A DNA stretch of 64,000 bases from Serratia marcescens (GTDB lineage Bacteria; Pseudomonadota; Gammaproteobacteria; Enterobacterales; Enterobacteriaceae), in assembly GCF_029846115.1 (NCBI RefSeq), contig NZ_JARVZZ010000001.1:558001-622000 (forward strand). The letters are read 5' to 3'. Positions 34,952 to 44,152 of the stretch are shown piece by piece. Positions within the stretch are counted from its first letter, which is position 1, and every line of letters begins with the position of its first letter. The translations under genes were made by a program, and so were the position numbers. Below the pieces are notes generated by a model. The model was not told the DNA's origin. It saw only the letters and a list, made by a program, of their open reading frames with translations, and did no database searches.

Positions 34952-34974
34952 GGCCGACCCCACTGGGATCGGCC
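34952..34974. other. Hairpin between ppiA and btsS
   Basis: GGCCGA/TCGGCC with an inner CCC/GGG pair forms a strong stem just after the ppiA stop. On the minus strand the T run precedes the stem, so it is not a standard terminator; it may end or stabilise the ppiA message. Confidence 0.4.
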
Positions 34975-34981
34975 AAAAAAC

Positions 34982-35551
34982 TTACGGCAGCACCTTGGCC
35001 GACAGAATCACCACCGGTTTGGTCGGCACATTCTGGTAAGGGCCGACGTTGCCGGTTGGCACCTGAGCAATTTTGTCCACCACGTCCATGCCTTTCACCA
35101 CTTTGCCAAATACCGCGTAGCCGAAGTCACGCTGGCCGTGATCCAGGAAGGCGTTATCCGCCACGTTCAGGAAGAACTGGCTGGTGGCGCTGTCCTTGTC
35201 GGCGGTACGCGCCATCGAGATGGTGCCGCGCAGGTTGCGCAAGCCGTTGTCGGCTTCGTTCTTGATCGGCGCCTTGGTGGATTTTTGCTGCATGTCAGCG
35301 GTGAAACCGCCGCCCTGGATCATAAAGCCCGGGATCACGCGGTGGAAGATGGTGTTGTTGTAGTACCCGCTGTTCACGTAGTCGACGAAGTTCTGGCTGG
35401 AAACCGGTGCCTTCTGGCTGTCGAGCGCCAACTCGATATTCCCCGCCGAGGTCGTCAGCATGACGTGGGTCTCACCGGCGGCGAGTGCGGCTGGCGCCAC
35501 TGCGGACAGGGAACACAGCGCGACGAAGGTCACTAAAGTACGTTTGAACAT
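34982..35551 (-). CDS. ppiA: Periplasmic cyclophilin PpiA
   Basis: A periplasmic cyclophilin-type proline isomerase (RotamaseA), 189 residues. A signal peptide ends at PAALA (residue 24). The cyclophilin core includes [16 protein letters not shown], the conserved catalytic and substrate-binding block, and [10 protein letters not shown]. The start [14 protein letters not shown] gives the E. coli length; an upstream ATG would add ten residues before the signal peptide. E. coli ppiA follows fic-yhfG, which are absent here. Confidence 0.94.
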   Translation of the reverse strand: MFKRTLVTFVALCSLSAVAPAALAAGETHVMLTTSAGNIELALDSQKAPVSSQNFVDYVNSGYYNNTIFHRVIPGFMIQGGGFTADMQQKSTKAPIKNEADNGLRNLRGTISMARTADKDSATSQFFLNVADNAFLDHGQRDFGYAVFGKVVKGMDVVDKIAQVPTGNVGPYQNVPTKPVVILSAKVLP

Positions 35552-35763
35552 TAACGGGTCCTTTCTCTGAGAGACAAACAACGGAAAAGCGCTTTGATTC
35601 TAAAGAGCTGTATCGGCAAGTGCCAGCCATTTACCTATATTTACCCAATTACGGGACATATCCTAGGCGGCCCTGAATTTTGCTGCGGAAAGTATGGGCG
35701 CAGAAGGCTTTTTTGCCAACCGCATCACGCATTTTTTGCCCCGCGCCACCCTGGGTCGGTTTT

Positions 35764-35779
35764 TGCGATCTGCCTCCCA
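35764..35779 (+). promoter_or_regulatory. Candidate CRP site upstream of the PTS module
   Basis: TGCGA-N6-TCCCA matches the CRP consensus TGTGA-N6-TCACA at eight of ten fixed bases. Its centre is about 68 bp upstream of the expected start site, a plausible class I position. The 341-bp gap 35552-35892 also holds the operator and no gene. Confidence 0.4.
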
Positions 35780-35810
35780 GTTTGCACACGCATTGTCGTT
35801 ACTCTATTTA

Positions 35811-35833
35811 AATGAGAGCGCTCTCATTATAAA
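35811..35833 (+). promoter_or_regulatory. LacI-family operator inside the IIA promoter
   Basis: AATGAGAGCGCTCTCATT (35811-35828) is a perfect 18-bp palindrome of the LacI-family type. A good -10 (TATAAA, 35828-35833) starts on its last base and a weak -35 (TATTTA, 35805-35810) ends just before it, so a bound repressor would block polymerase. The regulator gene 1.8 kb downstream is the likely ligand. Confidence 0.8.
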
Positions 35834-35892
35834 AAGAACGGATACTGAAGCATCCCACGGCGGCGTCGCCGCGCAACCCCTGGAGAAATGAC

Positions 35893-36243
35893 GTGAGTGA
35901 ATTGATGACTGAAGTCAGCCCCGAGTTTGAAAGCACCATCATGGAACTGCTGGTGTTCTCCGGCAGCGCGCGCAGCAATGCGTTGATGGCGCTGCGGCAA
36001 GCACGTGCCGGCGACTTCGCCGCCGCGGCCAAGCACATGGTCGAATCCAAAGAATGGGTGAAGAAAGCACACCTGATCCAGACCGAGCTGATCGGCCTGG
36101 ACGAAGGCTGCGGCAAGCTGGCGATCAACCTGATCACCGTGCATGCGCAGGATCATCTGATGAACGCCATGGTGATCCAGGATCTGGCCGACGACATGAT
36201 CGAGCTCTATCGCCGTCAGTCGCAGACGGAGGGCCGCCCATGA
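35893..36243 (+). CDS. PTS lactose/cellobiose-type IIA component
   Basis: A 116-residue all-helical IIA protein of the lactose/cellobiose (Lac) PTS family. The phospho-acceptor is probably H84 in TVHAQDHLMNAM, which has the family pattern. IIA normally receives phosphate from HPr and gives it to a IIB. The start is GTG at 35893, seven bases after GGAG; an ATG four codons later is the alternative. The following gene overlaps by four bases. No IIB or IIC gene lies beside it. Confidence 0.88.
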   Translation: MSELMTEVSPEFESTIMELLVFSGSARSNALMALRQARAGDFAAAAKHMVESKEWVKKAHLIQTELIGLDEGCGKLAINLITVHAQDHLMNAMVIQDLADDMIELYRRQSQTEGRP

Positions 36244-37547
36244 GCACGCTTAAAATCGCCGTGATCGGCGGCGGCAGCAGCTACACCCCCGAACTGGTTG
36301 ATGGACTGATCCAACGCATCGAGGAGCTGCCGGTCACCGAACTGGCGCTGGTGGACGTCGAACCGGGCCGGCAAAAAGTGGAAACCATCGCCGCCTTGAC
36401 CCGCCGCATGCTGGCGCGCCACGGGCTGGAGCAGGTGAAGGTCAGCGTGCATTTCGCGCTGGACGACGCCATTCGCGGCGCCGCTTTCGTGCTGACCCAG
36501 TTCCGCGTCGGGCAACTGCCGGCGCGCGCCGCCGATGAACGGCTGGGCCTGAAATACCAGCTGCTCGGCCAGGAAACCACCGGCGTCGGCGGCTTCGCCA
36601 AGGCGCTGCGCACCATCCCGGTGATGCTGGATATCGCTCGCCGAGTGGAAAAGCTGGCGCCGGACGCCTGGATCATCAACTTCACCAACCCGGCCGGTAT
36701 CGTCACCGAGGCGGTGTCTCGCTTTACCAAAGCGAAGATCATCGGCCTGTGCAATGTGCCGATCAGCATGCATCACATGATCGTCAACATGCTGCAGGCG
36801 CCTTACGCCGATGTGCAGCTGCAGTTCGCCGGCCTGAACCACATGGTCTGGGTGCATCAGGTCACGCACCTGGGGCGCGACGTCACCGCCAAGGTGATCG
36901 ACATGCTGTGTGACGGCGCGGCGCTGACCATGAACAACATCAAGGAAGAGCCCTGGCAGCCGGACTTCCTGCGTGCGCTCGGCGCGATCCCCTGCCCCTA
37001 CCACCGCTATTTTTACCAGACCCGCGAGATGCTGGCGGAAGAGATGGCCGCCGCCGGCGAGCGCGGCACCCGCGCCGAGCAGGTGATGCAGGTGGAGAAA
37101 GAGCTGTTCGAGCTGTATGCCGATCCGCAGCTAAACACGAAACCGGAGCAGCTCAGCTTCCGCGGCGGTTCTTTCTATTCCGAAGTTGCGCTGGAGCTGA
37201 TTCGTGCTATCCATAATAATCTCGGCACGCAATTAGTGGTCAACACCGCAAACCGCGGCGCAATCCATGGCCTGCCGGACGATGCTGTGATAGAAATCAA
37301 CTGTATCGTCGATGCTCAGGGCGCGCACCCGCTGACCTTTGGCCCGCTGCCGGAGCCGATGCAGGCCCTGACGCAGCAGGTGAAAGCCTACGAACGTCTG
37401 ACCATCGAAGCCGCGGTGCACGGCGATCGCCGCAGCGGGTTGCTGGCGCTGATCGCCAACCCGTTAGTGGGCAACGCTAACCTGGCGCAGCCGCTGCTGG
37501 ACGAGGTGTTGACGATAAACGCGCCGTATTTGCCGCAGTTCAGGTAA
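36240..37547 (+). CDS. GH4 family 6-phospho-beta-glucosidase
   Basis: A 435-residue family 4 glycoside hydrolase that hydrolyses phosphorylated beta-glucosides by an NAD- and Mn-dependent redox mechanism. The NAD loop is GGGSSYTPELVDG (10-22); metal ligands are C171 in GLCNVP and H201 in LNHMVW. It resembles CelF/ChbF/LicH-type 6-phospho-beta-glucosidases. It starts on an ATG overlapping the IIA stop, so the pair is coupled. Exact sugar cannot be fixed from sequence. Confidence 0.9.
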   Translation: MSTLKIAVIGGGSSYTPELVDGLIQRIEELPVTELALVDVEPGRQKVETIAALTRRMLARHGLEQVKVSVHFALDDAIRGAAFVLTQFRVGQLPARAADERLGLKYQLLGQETTGVGGFAKALRTIPVMLDIARRVEKLAPDAWIINFTNPAGIVTEAVSRFTKAKIIGLCNVPISMHHMIVNMLQAPYADVQLQFAGLNHMVWVHQVTHLGRDVTAKVIDMLCDGAALTMNNIKEEPWQPDFLRALGAIPCPYHRYFYQTREMLAEEMAAAGERGTRAEQVMQVEKELFELYADPQLNTKPEQLSFRGGSFYSEVALELIRAIHNNLGTQLVVNTANRGAIHGLPDDAVIEINCIVDAQGAHPLTFGPLPEPMQALTQQVKAYERLTIEAAVHGDRRSGLLALIANPLVGNANLAQPLLDEVLTINAPYLPQFR

Positions 37548-37569
37548 GCGGCTATACGCAGCCAGACAG

Positions 37570-37597
37570 GGGTTCGGCGCGCCGAACCCATTTTTTT
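37570..37597 (+). terminator. Intrinsic terminator after the phospho-glucosidase
   Basis: A perfect 20-bp palindrome GGGTTCGGCG/CGCCGAACCC is followed by A and seven T. It lies between the GH4 gene and the regulator, so regulator expression needs read-through or a separate promoter. Confidence 0.88.
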
Positions 37598-37620
37598 AGC
37601 CGTAATTCAGGAGTGGGACG

Positions 37621-38601
37621 ATGGTGACACTGGAAGATGTCGCAGCGCTGGCGGGCGTTTCGCGCGCCACCGTATCGCGTGTGGTGAACGGCGACAGCAA
37701 CGTCAAGGCACCGACCCGCGAGAAGGTTGAACGCGCCGTCGCCCAGCTCGGTTATACCCCCAACCCGGCGGCCCGCGCGCTCGCCTCCAGCCACAGCAAT
37801 ACCCTCGGGCTGGTCACCACGTCGTACCGCGGCGGCTTCTTCGGCGCGCTGATGGACTTCGTGCAGACCGAGGCCGAATCCCACGGCAAACAGCTGCTGG
37901 TGACCCAGGGCCGCAACAGCGCCGAAAACGAATGGCAGGCGGTGCAGCGGCTATTTAGCCTGCGCTGCGACGGCGTGATCCTGCACGTGCGTTTTCTCAG
38001 CGACGATCGGCTGCGCCAATTGGCGGCGGAACAACGTGATTTCGTGTTGCTCGATCGTCTGGTACCGGGGCTGGAAGCCCGCTGTGTCACCTTCGATCAC
38101 CCGCTGGCCAGCCGCATGGCGACGCAGCAGCTGCTCGATGCCGGGCACCGGCGCATCGCCTGTATCAGCGGCCCGCGTGAGCGCCCGTCGAGTCGCCTGC
38201 GGCTGCAGGGATTTGAAGAGGCGATGCAGGCGGCGAATATCGAACCGGTGGCCTGCCTGGAGGGCGTCTACGATCTGGAAAGCGGTTACCGCTGCGCCGA
38301 TCGGCTGCTGCAGCAAGCCGCGCGGCCCAGCGCCATCTACTGCTGCAACGAAGAGATGGCGATCGGCGCCCTGCTGGCGATCAACGAGCACCGCCTACGG
38401 GTACCGCAGGATATCTCCTTGATCTGCTACGACAGCGGCGAACGCGCGCCTTTCGTGCGCCCGGCGTTGAGCAGCGTACATTTTCCCATCAGCGAGATGG
38501 CCCAATACGCGGCGCGCAGGCTGATCGATCCCACCACCCCGGCGCACCGGTTTGAGCCGACGATCGTCAACCGTGATTCCATTGTGACGGTACGCAAATA
38601 G
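37621..38601 (+). CDS. LacI-family repressor of the beta-glucoside module
   Basis: A 326-residue LacI-family regulator. The helix-turn-helix is TLEDVAALAGVSRATVSRVV (3-22), the hinge is AARALASSHS, and residues 60-326 form the sugar-binding core, resembling AscG-type regulators. It follows the IIA-GH4 pair on the same strand, 73 bp downstream, past a terminator. The perfect palindrome in the IIA promoter is the probable operator; a phosphorylated beta-glucoside is a likely inducer. Confidence 0.87.
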   Translation: MVTLEDVAALAGVSRATVSRVVNGDSNVKAPTREKVERAVAQLGYTPNPAARALASSHSNTLGLVTTSYRGGFFGALMDFVQTEAESHGKQLLVTQGRNSAENEWQAVQRLFSLRCDGVILHVRFLSDDRLRQLAAEQRDFVLLDRLVPGLEARCVTFDHPLASRMATQQLLDAGHRRIACISGPRERPSSRLRLQGFEEAMQAANIEPVACLEGVYDLESGYRCADRLLQQAARPSAIYCCNEEMAIGALLAINEHRLRVPQDISLICYDSGERAPFVRPALSSVHFPISEMAQYAARRLIDPTTPAHRFEPTIVNRDSIVTVRK

Positions 38602-38677
38602 ATCACAATAATACGTATCACCCCTTCATAGGTTGCATCAAAAAATCGACAGCCATCACAAAAAATCCCGTTGTCTG

Positions 38678-38686
38678 TGCTAGGAT
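38678..38686 (+). promoter_or_regulatory. Candidate extended -10 promoter of tsgA
   Basis: TGCTAGGAT gives an extended -10 (TGn followed by TAGGAT). The -35 region (ACAAAA) is poor, as allowed for extended -10 promoters. It would place the start about 100 bases before tsgA. Confidence 0.35.
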
Positions 38687-38792
38687 CCGCCCCCTGGTGG
38701 CCTGATCGGGACTTTTTTCTGCGTTTGCCAGGAAAAGCCAGCGGCCTTATGCCAGCGTTAAAACCTCTAACAGACATATTCAGGCCTATACA

Positions 38793-39977
38793 ATGAATGA
38801 CAGTAACCGCATACGGCTTACCTGGATCAGCTTCTTTTCGTACGCGCTGACCGGTGCTTTAGTGATCGTCACAGGGATGGTGATGGGAAACATTGCAGAG
38901 TACTTTAATCTGCCGGTTTCCAGCATGAGTAACACCTTTACTTTCCTCAACGCCGGTATTTTGATTTCGATCTTCCTCAATGCTTGGCTGATGGAAATCA
39001 TCCCGCTGAAGCGTCAGCTGATCTTCGGCTTTGTCCTGATGGTGCTGGCGGTCGCAGGGCTGATGCTCGGCAAGAGCCTGACCATGTTCTCGCTGTGCAT
39101 GTTTATCCTCGGCGTGGTTAGCGGTATCACCATGTCGATCGGCACCTTCCTGATCACCCACATGTATGCCGGCCGCCAGCGCGGTTCGCGCCTATTGTTC
39201 ACCGACTCTTTCTTCAGCATGGCCGGGATGATCTTCCCGATCGTCGCCGCGATGCTGCTGGCCCGCCATATCGGCTGGTACTGGGTTTATGCCTGCATCG
39301 GCCTGCTGTACGTGGGGATCTTCGTGCTGACCCTGTGCTCCGAATTCCCGGTGCTGGGCAAAAAAGGCGCCGACGCCGGTCAGCCGGTCGAGAAAGAAAA
39401 ATGGGGCATCGGTGTGTTGTTCCTGTCGATCGCCGCGCTGTGCTACATCCTCGGCCAGCTGGGCTTCATTCAGTGGGTGCCTGAGTACGCCACCAAGTCG
39501 TTCAACATGGACATCGGCCAGGCTGGTAAGCTGGTGAGCGACTTCTGGACCTCTTACATGGTCGGCATGTGGGTATTCAGCTTCATCCTGCGCTTCTTCG
39601 ATCTGCAGCGCATCGTTACCGTACTGGCCGCACTGGCTACCGGCGCGATGTACCTGTTCGTCAGCACCGACAACCCGGAGCACCTGGGCTACTACATCAT
39701 GGCCCTGGGCTTCGTTTCCAGCGCCATCTACACCACGCTGATCACCCTCGGCTCGCTGCAGACCAAGGTCTCCTCGCCGAAGCTGGTCAACTTTATCCTG
39801 ACCTGCGGCACCATCGGCACCATGCTGACCTTCGTGGTCACCGGCCCGATCGTGGCGAAAGGCGGCGCGCACGCGGCGCTGACCACCGCCAACGGCCTGT
39901 ACCTGGCGGTGTTCGTGATGTGTCTGCTGCTGGGCTTCGTGACCAAACACCGCAGCCACGGCCACGTGACGCACTGA
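38793..39977 (+). CDS. tsgA: MFS transporter TsgA
   Basis: A 394-residue major facilitator protein with 12 predicted transmembrane segments. TsgA is linked to tellurite and selenite in Salmonella, but its substrate is unknown. Segments [20 protein letters not shown] and [22 protein letters not shown] are near-identical to E. coli TsgA (YhfC). The location between ppiA and nirB is conserved, although two accessory modules now separate it from both. Confidence 0.93.
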   Translation: MNDSNRIRLTWISFFSYALTGALVIVTGMVMGNIAEYFNLPVSSMSNTFTFLNAGILISIFLNAWLMEIIPLKRQLIFGFVLMVLAVAGLMLGKSLTMFSLCMFILGVVSGITMSIGTFLITHMYAGRQRGSRLLFTDSFFSMAGMIFPIVAAMLLARHIGWYWVYACIGLLYVGIFVLTLCSEFPVLGKKGADAGQPVEKEKWGIGVLFLSIAALCYILGQLGFIQWVPEYATKSFNMDIGQAGKLVSDFWTSYMVGMWVFSFILRFFDLQRIVTVLAALATGAMYLFVSTDNPEHLGYYIMALGFVSSAIYTTLITLGSLQTKVSSPKLVNFILTCGTIGTMLTFVVTGPIVAKGGAHAALTTANGLYLAVFVMCLLLGFVTKHRSHGHVTH

Positions 39978-39997
39978 TTTCTTTTATTAAATGTACC

Positions 39998-40025
39998 AAG
40001 GGCGCCCGCAAGGCGCCCTTTTTTT
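39998..40025 (+). terminator. Intrinsic terminator after tsgA
   Basis: A 9-bp stem AAGGGCGCC/GGCGCCCTT with a CGCAA loop leads into a seven-T run. It also marks the convergent junction with codA. Confidence 0.92.
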
Positions 40026-40030
40026 GCGCC

Positions 40031-41314
40031 TTAGCGCCGAAAATCCACCGTCTCATCCTGCTGCAAATGCAGCGTGGTTTCCGCCGGCCGCGTTTCGGCG
40101 ATCACCGCCCCCTGGCGAATCGAATAACGCACCGGCGTCTGGCGGCGCACCGCGTCGAAGCCGCTTTCCGCCGGCAGGATCACCAGGTTGGCGCTGTTGC
40201 CGGCCGCCAGGCCGTAGTCGCTCAGGTTAAGGGTACGCGCGCTGTGGTGGGTGATCAGCTTCAGCCCATCGTCGATCTGGCCATAGCCCATCAGCTGGCA
40301 CACGTGCAGCCCCATATGCAGCACCTGCAGCATGTTGGCGGTGCCGAGCGGGTACCAGGGGTCGAACACGTCGTCATGGCCGAAGCAGACGTTGATCTCT
40401 GCCTCCAGCATCTCCTTCACCCGCGTCACGCCGCGCCGTTTCGGGTAGCTGTCGAAACGCCCCTGCAGGTGAATGTTCACCAGCGGGTTGGCGACGAAGT
40501 TGATGCCGGACATTTTCAGCAGGCGGAACAGCCGCGAGGCGTAAGCGCCGTTGTAAGAGTGCATCGCCGTGGTGTGGCTGGCGGTGACTTTCTCGCCCAT
40601 CTCCAGCTTCAGCGCCAGCGCCGCCACGGTCTCGACGAAGCGCGATTGCTCGTCGTCGATTTCATCGCAGTGCACGTCCACCAGCCGATCGTATTTTTGC
40701 GCCAGCGCGAACGCCTTATGCAGCGACTCCACGCCGTATTCGCGGGTGAATTCGAAGTGCGGAATGGCACCCACCACGTCGGCCCCCAGCCGCAGCGCCT
40801 CTTCAAGCAGCGCTTCGCCGTTGGGATAGGAAAGGATCCCCTCCTGCGGAAAGGCGACGATCTGCAGCGTCACCCAGGGCGCCACCTCCTGTTTCACCTC
40901 CAGCATGGCGCGCAGCGCGGTCAGCGTGGGATCGGAAACGTCGACGTGGGTGCGCACATACTGCACGCCATTGGCGATCTGCCACTTGAGCGTTTGCCAG
41001 GCGCGCTGTTTGACGTCTTCATGGGTCAGCAACGCTTTGCGTTCGGCCCAGCGCTCAATGCCCTCGAACAGCGTGCCGGACTGGTTCCAGGCCGGCTGGC
41101 CGGCGGTTTGCGTGGTATCCAGGTGAATATGCGGTTCGACGAACGCTGGCAGTGCCAACCCGCCCTGCGCATCCAACGCGTCGCTGCGCCACTCCTGGCC
41201 TTCCGGCTGCGGCACCAGATGCGCGATGCGCCCCTGTTCGATCGCCAGTTGCCACAATCCTTCATGCCCGCTTAAACGCAGGTTGTCGATAAACTTCAAT
41301 GGACGTTTCGCCAC
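40031..41314 (-). CDS. codA: Cytosine deaminase
   Basis: CodA converts cytosine to uracil and ammonia in pyrimidine salvage. The 427-residue amidohydrolase has the first metal motif EPHIHLD, then [17 protein letters not shown] with a metal His, and the catalytic aspartate region [14 protein letters not shown]. Length equals E. coli CodA. In E. coli codA follows the permease gene codB; here codB is absent and codA sits alone between tsgA and nirB. Its promoter must lie in 41315-41500, shared with divergent nirB. Confidence 0.93.
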   Translation of the reverse strand: MAKRPLKFIDNLRLSGHEGLWQLAIEQGRIAHLVPQPEGQEWRSDALDAQGGLALPAFVEPHIHLDTTQTAGQPAWNQSGTLFEGIERWAERKALLTHEDVKQRAWQTLKWQIANGVQYVRTHVDVSDPTLTALRAMLEVKQEVAPWVTLQIVAFPQEGILSYPNGEALLEEALRLGADVVGAIPHFEFTREYGVESLHKAFALAQKYDRLVDVHCDEIDDEQSRFVETVAALALKLEMGEKVTASHTTAMHSYNGAYASRLFRLLKMSGINFVANPLVNIHLQGRFDSYPKRRGVTRVKEMLEAEINVCFGHDDVFDPWYPLGTANMLQVLHMGLHVCQLMGYGQIDDGLKLITHHSARTLNLSDYGLAAGNSANLVILPAESGFDAVRRQTPVRYSIRQGAVIAETRPAETTLHLQQDETVDFRR

Positions 41315-41501
41315 CTTTCACCTCGGCTGTTGCACTGGTTTTCTTCATCATACTGGCAGCGGATCGCGCTGACAAAGTCGCCGTTGCCTGCCTACCCCCA
41401 ACGTTTACTCCCTGCGGGGTAGTTTGCAGGAAAACTGACTCGCTTCAGCTAAAGGTGAATAAAATCCGCAACTTATCAAAAAACGTGAAAAATCATCCAT
41501 A

Positions 41502-41517
41502 TACCACGTTAGAGGTA
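41502..41517 (+). promoter_or_regulatory. NarL/NarP site of nirB
   Basis: TACCACG-TT-AGAGGTA is a 7-2-7 inverted repeat of the NarL/NarP type; the reverse of the right half (TACCTCT) matches the heptamer TACYYMT exactly. Its centre is 28 bp upstream of the FNR site centre, the same spacing as in the E. coli nirB promoter. Confidence 0.75.
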
Positions 41518-41530
41518 TATGAGGGTGTGA

Positions 41531-41571
41531 TTGATTTGCATCAATAAATTGCCCATTGGGAGAGATAAGGT
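41531..41571 (+). promoter_or_regulatory. FNR-dependent promoter of nirBDC-cysG
   Basis: TTGATTTGCATCAA (41531-41544) is a perfect FNR box, TTGAT-N4-ATCAA. A -10 (TAAGGT, 41566-41571) lies at the distance expected for a class II FNR promoter with the box centred near -41.5. The E. coli nirB promoter also has TAAGGT as its -10. Confidence 0.88.
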
Positions 41572-41602
41572 AAGCCTAGGAAACCAGAATTTTGAGGCAA
41601 TA

Positions 41603-44152
41603 ATGAGCAGAGTCAAACTTGCCGTCGTCGGCAATGGCATGGTCGGCCACCGGTTCATCGAAGATCTGTTGGATAAAGCAGACAAAGACCAATTCGACAT
41701 CACCGTATTTTGCGAAGAGCCGCGCATCGCTTACGATCGCGTGCATCTTTCCTCCTACTTCTCGCACCACACCGCCGAAGAGCTGTCGCTGGTGCGCGAA
41801 GGCTTTTACGAAAAACACGGCGTGAAGGTGCTGATCGGCGAACGCGCTATCACCATCAATCGCGACGAGAAGGTGATCCACTCCAACACCGGCCGCACCG
41901 TCTATTACGACAAGCTGATCATGGCCACCGGCTCCTATCCGTGGATCCCGCCGATTAAAGGCTCGGATAGCCAGGACTGCTTCGTTTACCGCACTATCGA
42001 AGACCTGAACGCCATCGAAGCCTGCGCGCGCCGCAGCAAACGCGGTGCGGTAGTCGGCGGCGGGCTGTTGGGGCTGGAAGCCGCCGGCGCGCTGAAAAGC
42101 CTGGGGGTGGAAACGCACGTGATCGAGTTCGCTCCGGTGCTGATGGCCGAACAGCTCGACCCGATGGGCGGTGACCAGCTGCGCCGCAAGATCGAGCGCA
42201 TGGGCGTCAAGGTACACACCGGCAAAAATACCCAGGAGATCGTCAACGGCGGCGGCACGGCGCGCAAAATCATGCATTTCGCCGACGGTAGCCTGCTGGA
42301 AGTGGATTTCATCGTGTTCTCCACCGGCATCCGCGCCCAGGACAAGCTGGCGCGCCAGTGCGGGCTGGAGATTGGCCACCGCGGCGGCATCGCCATCAAC
42401 GACAGCTGCCAGACGTCGGATCCGGACGTCTACGCCATCGGTGAGTGCGCTGCCTGGCGCGATCGCACCTTCGGCCTGGTGGCGCCGGGTTACAAAATGG
42501 CGCAGGTGGCCGTCGATCACCTGCTGGGCCGCGAAAACGGCTTCCAGGGCGCCGACATGAGCGCCAAGCTGAAGCTGCTGGGCGTGGACGTCGGCGGCAT
42601 CGGCGATGCCCACGGCCGCACCGAGGGCGCCCGCAGCTACGTTTATCTGGATGAAAGCAAAGAAGTCTACAAACGCATCGTGGTCAGCGCCGACAACAAA
42701 ACCCTGCTCGGCGCGGTGCTGGTGGGCGACACCAGCGATTATGGCAACCTGCTGCAGCTGGCGCTGAACGGCATCGAGCTGCCGGAAAACCCGGACGGCC
42801 TGATCCTGCCGGCCCACGCGGGCAGCAAACCGGCCATCGGCGTGGATTCGCTGCCGGAAAGCGCGCAGATCTGCTCCTGCTTCGACGTCAGCAAAGGCGA
42901 CATCATTCAGGCGGTCAACAAAGGCTGCCACACCGTAGCGGCGCTGAAGGCCGAAACCAAAGCCGGCACCGGCTGCGGCGGCTGCATCCCGCTGCTCACC
43001 CAGGTGCTGAACGCCGAGCTGAGCAAGCAAGGCATCGAGGTCAACCATCATCTGTGCGAACACTTCGCCTACTCGCGCCAGGAGCTGTTCCACCTGATCC
43101 GCGTCGAAGGGATCAAGTCGTTCGAGGCGCTGCTGGCCAAATACGGCAAAGGCTACGGCTGCGAAGTGTGTAAACCGACCGTCGGCTCATTGCTGGCTTC
43201 TTGCTGGAACGAATATATCCTCAAGCCACAGCATACGCCGCTGCAGGATACCAACGACAACTTCCTCGGCAATATCCAGAAAGACGGCACCTACTCGGTG
43301 ATCCCGCGCTCCGCCGGCGGCGAAATCACCCCGGACGGCCTGCTGGCCATCGGCCAGATCGCTAAGGAATACAACCTCTACACCAAAATGACCGGTTCAC
43401 AGCGCATCGGTATGTTCGGCGCGCAGAAAGACGACCTGCCGGCCATCTGGCGCAAGCTGCTCGCCGCCGGCTTTGAAACCGGCCACGCTTACGCCAAGGC
43501 GCTGCGCATGGCGAAAACCTGCGTCGGCAGCACCTGGTGCCGCTACGGCGTCGGCGACAGCGTCGGTTTCGGCGTCACCCTGGAACATCGCTACAAAGGC
43601 ATCCGTACCCCGCACAAAATGAAGTTCGGCGTCTCGGGCTGCACCCGTGAATGCGCCGAAGCGCAGGGCAAGGATGTCGGCATCATCGCCACCGAGAACG
43701 GCTGGAACCTGTATGTGTGCGGCAACGGCGGCATGAAACCGCGCCACGCCGACCTGTTGGCCGCCGACCTCGATCGCGAGACGCTGGTGCGCTACCTCGA
43801 CCGCTTCATGATGTTCTATATCCGCACCGCCGATAAGCTGCAGCGCACCTCGGTGTGGCTGGAGAGCCTGGAAGGCGGCATCGATTACCTGCGCAAGGTG
43901 ATCATCGACGACAAGCTCGGCATCAACGACCAGCTGGAAGCGGAGATCGCCCGCCTGCGCGATGCGGTGATCTGCGAGTGGAAAGAGACCGTCGAGCATC
44001 CGGAAACGCAGCTGCGCTTCGCCCACTTCATCAACAGCCCGCTGCGCGATCCGAATGTGCAGGTGGTGGCCGAACGCGACCAGCACCGCCCGGCGCGCCC
44101 TGACGAACGCATTCCCGTCACCCTGATCGATACCGAGGAGAGCCACGCATGA
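41603..44152 (+). CDS. nirB: NADH-dependent nitrite reductase large subunit NirB
   Basis: Cytoplasmic siroheme enzyme that reduces nitrite to ammonium with NADH, 849 residues. Order: FAD/NAD domains (1-about 410, GNGMVGHRFIEDLL at the N-terminus), a Bfd-like [2Fe-2S] domain with CSCFDVSKGDI and GTGCGGCIP, then the siroheme/[4Fe-4S] half with TCVGSTWCRYG and GCTRECAEAQ. The start MSRVKLAVVGNGMVG follows GAGG; the frame is open 24 codons upstream into the promoter. It overlaps nirD by four bases. Confidence 0.97.
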   Translation: MSRVKLAVVGNGMVGHRFIEDLLDKADKDQFDITVFCEEPRIAYDRVHLSSYFSHHTAEELSLVREGFYEKHGVKVLIGERAITINRDEKVIHSNTGRTVYYDKLIMATGSYPWIPPIKGSDSQDCFVYRTIEDLNAIEACARRSKRGAVVGGGLLGLEAAGALKSLGVETHVIEFAPVLMAEQLDPMGGDQLRRKIERMGVKVHTGKNTQEIVNGGGTARKIMHFADGSLLEVDFIVFSTGIRAQDKLARQCGLEIGHRGGIAINDSCQTSDPDVYAIGECAAWRDRTFGLVAPGYKMAQVAVDHLLGRENGFQGADMSAKLKLLGVDVGGIGDAHGRTEGARSYVYLDESKEVYKRIVVSADNKTLLGAVLVGDTSDYGNLLQLALNGIELPENPDGLILPAHAGSKPAIGVDSLPESAQICSCFDVSKGDIIQAVNKGCHTVAALKAETKAGTGCGGCIPLLTQVLNAELSKQGIEVNHHLCEHFAYSRQELFHLIRVEGIKSFEALLAKYGKGYGCEVCKPTVGSLLASCWNEYILKPQHTPLQDTNDNFLGNIQKDGTYSVIPRSAGGEITPDGLLAIGQIAKEYNLYTKMTGSQRIGMFGAQKDDLPAIWRKLLAAGFETGHAYAKALRMAKTCVGSTWCRYGVGDSVGFGVTLEHRYKGIRTPHKMKFGVSGCTRECAEAQGKDVGIIATENGWNLYVCGNGGMKPRHADLLAADLDRETLVRYLDRFMMFYIRTADKLQRTSVWLESLEGGIDYLRKVIIDDKLGINDQLEAEIARLRDAVICEWKETVEHPETQLRFAHFINSPLRDPNVQVVAERDQHRPARPDERIPVTLIDTEESHA

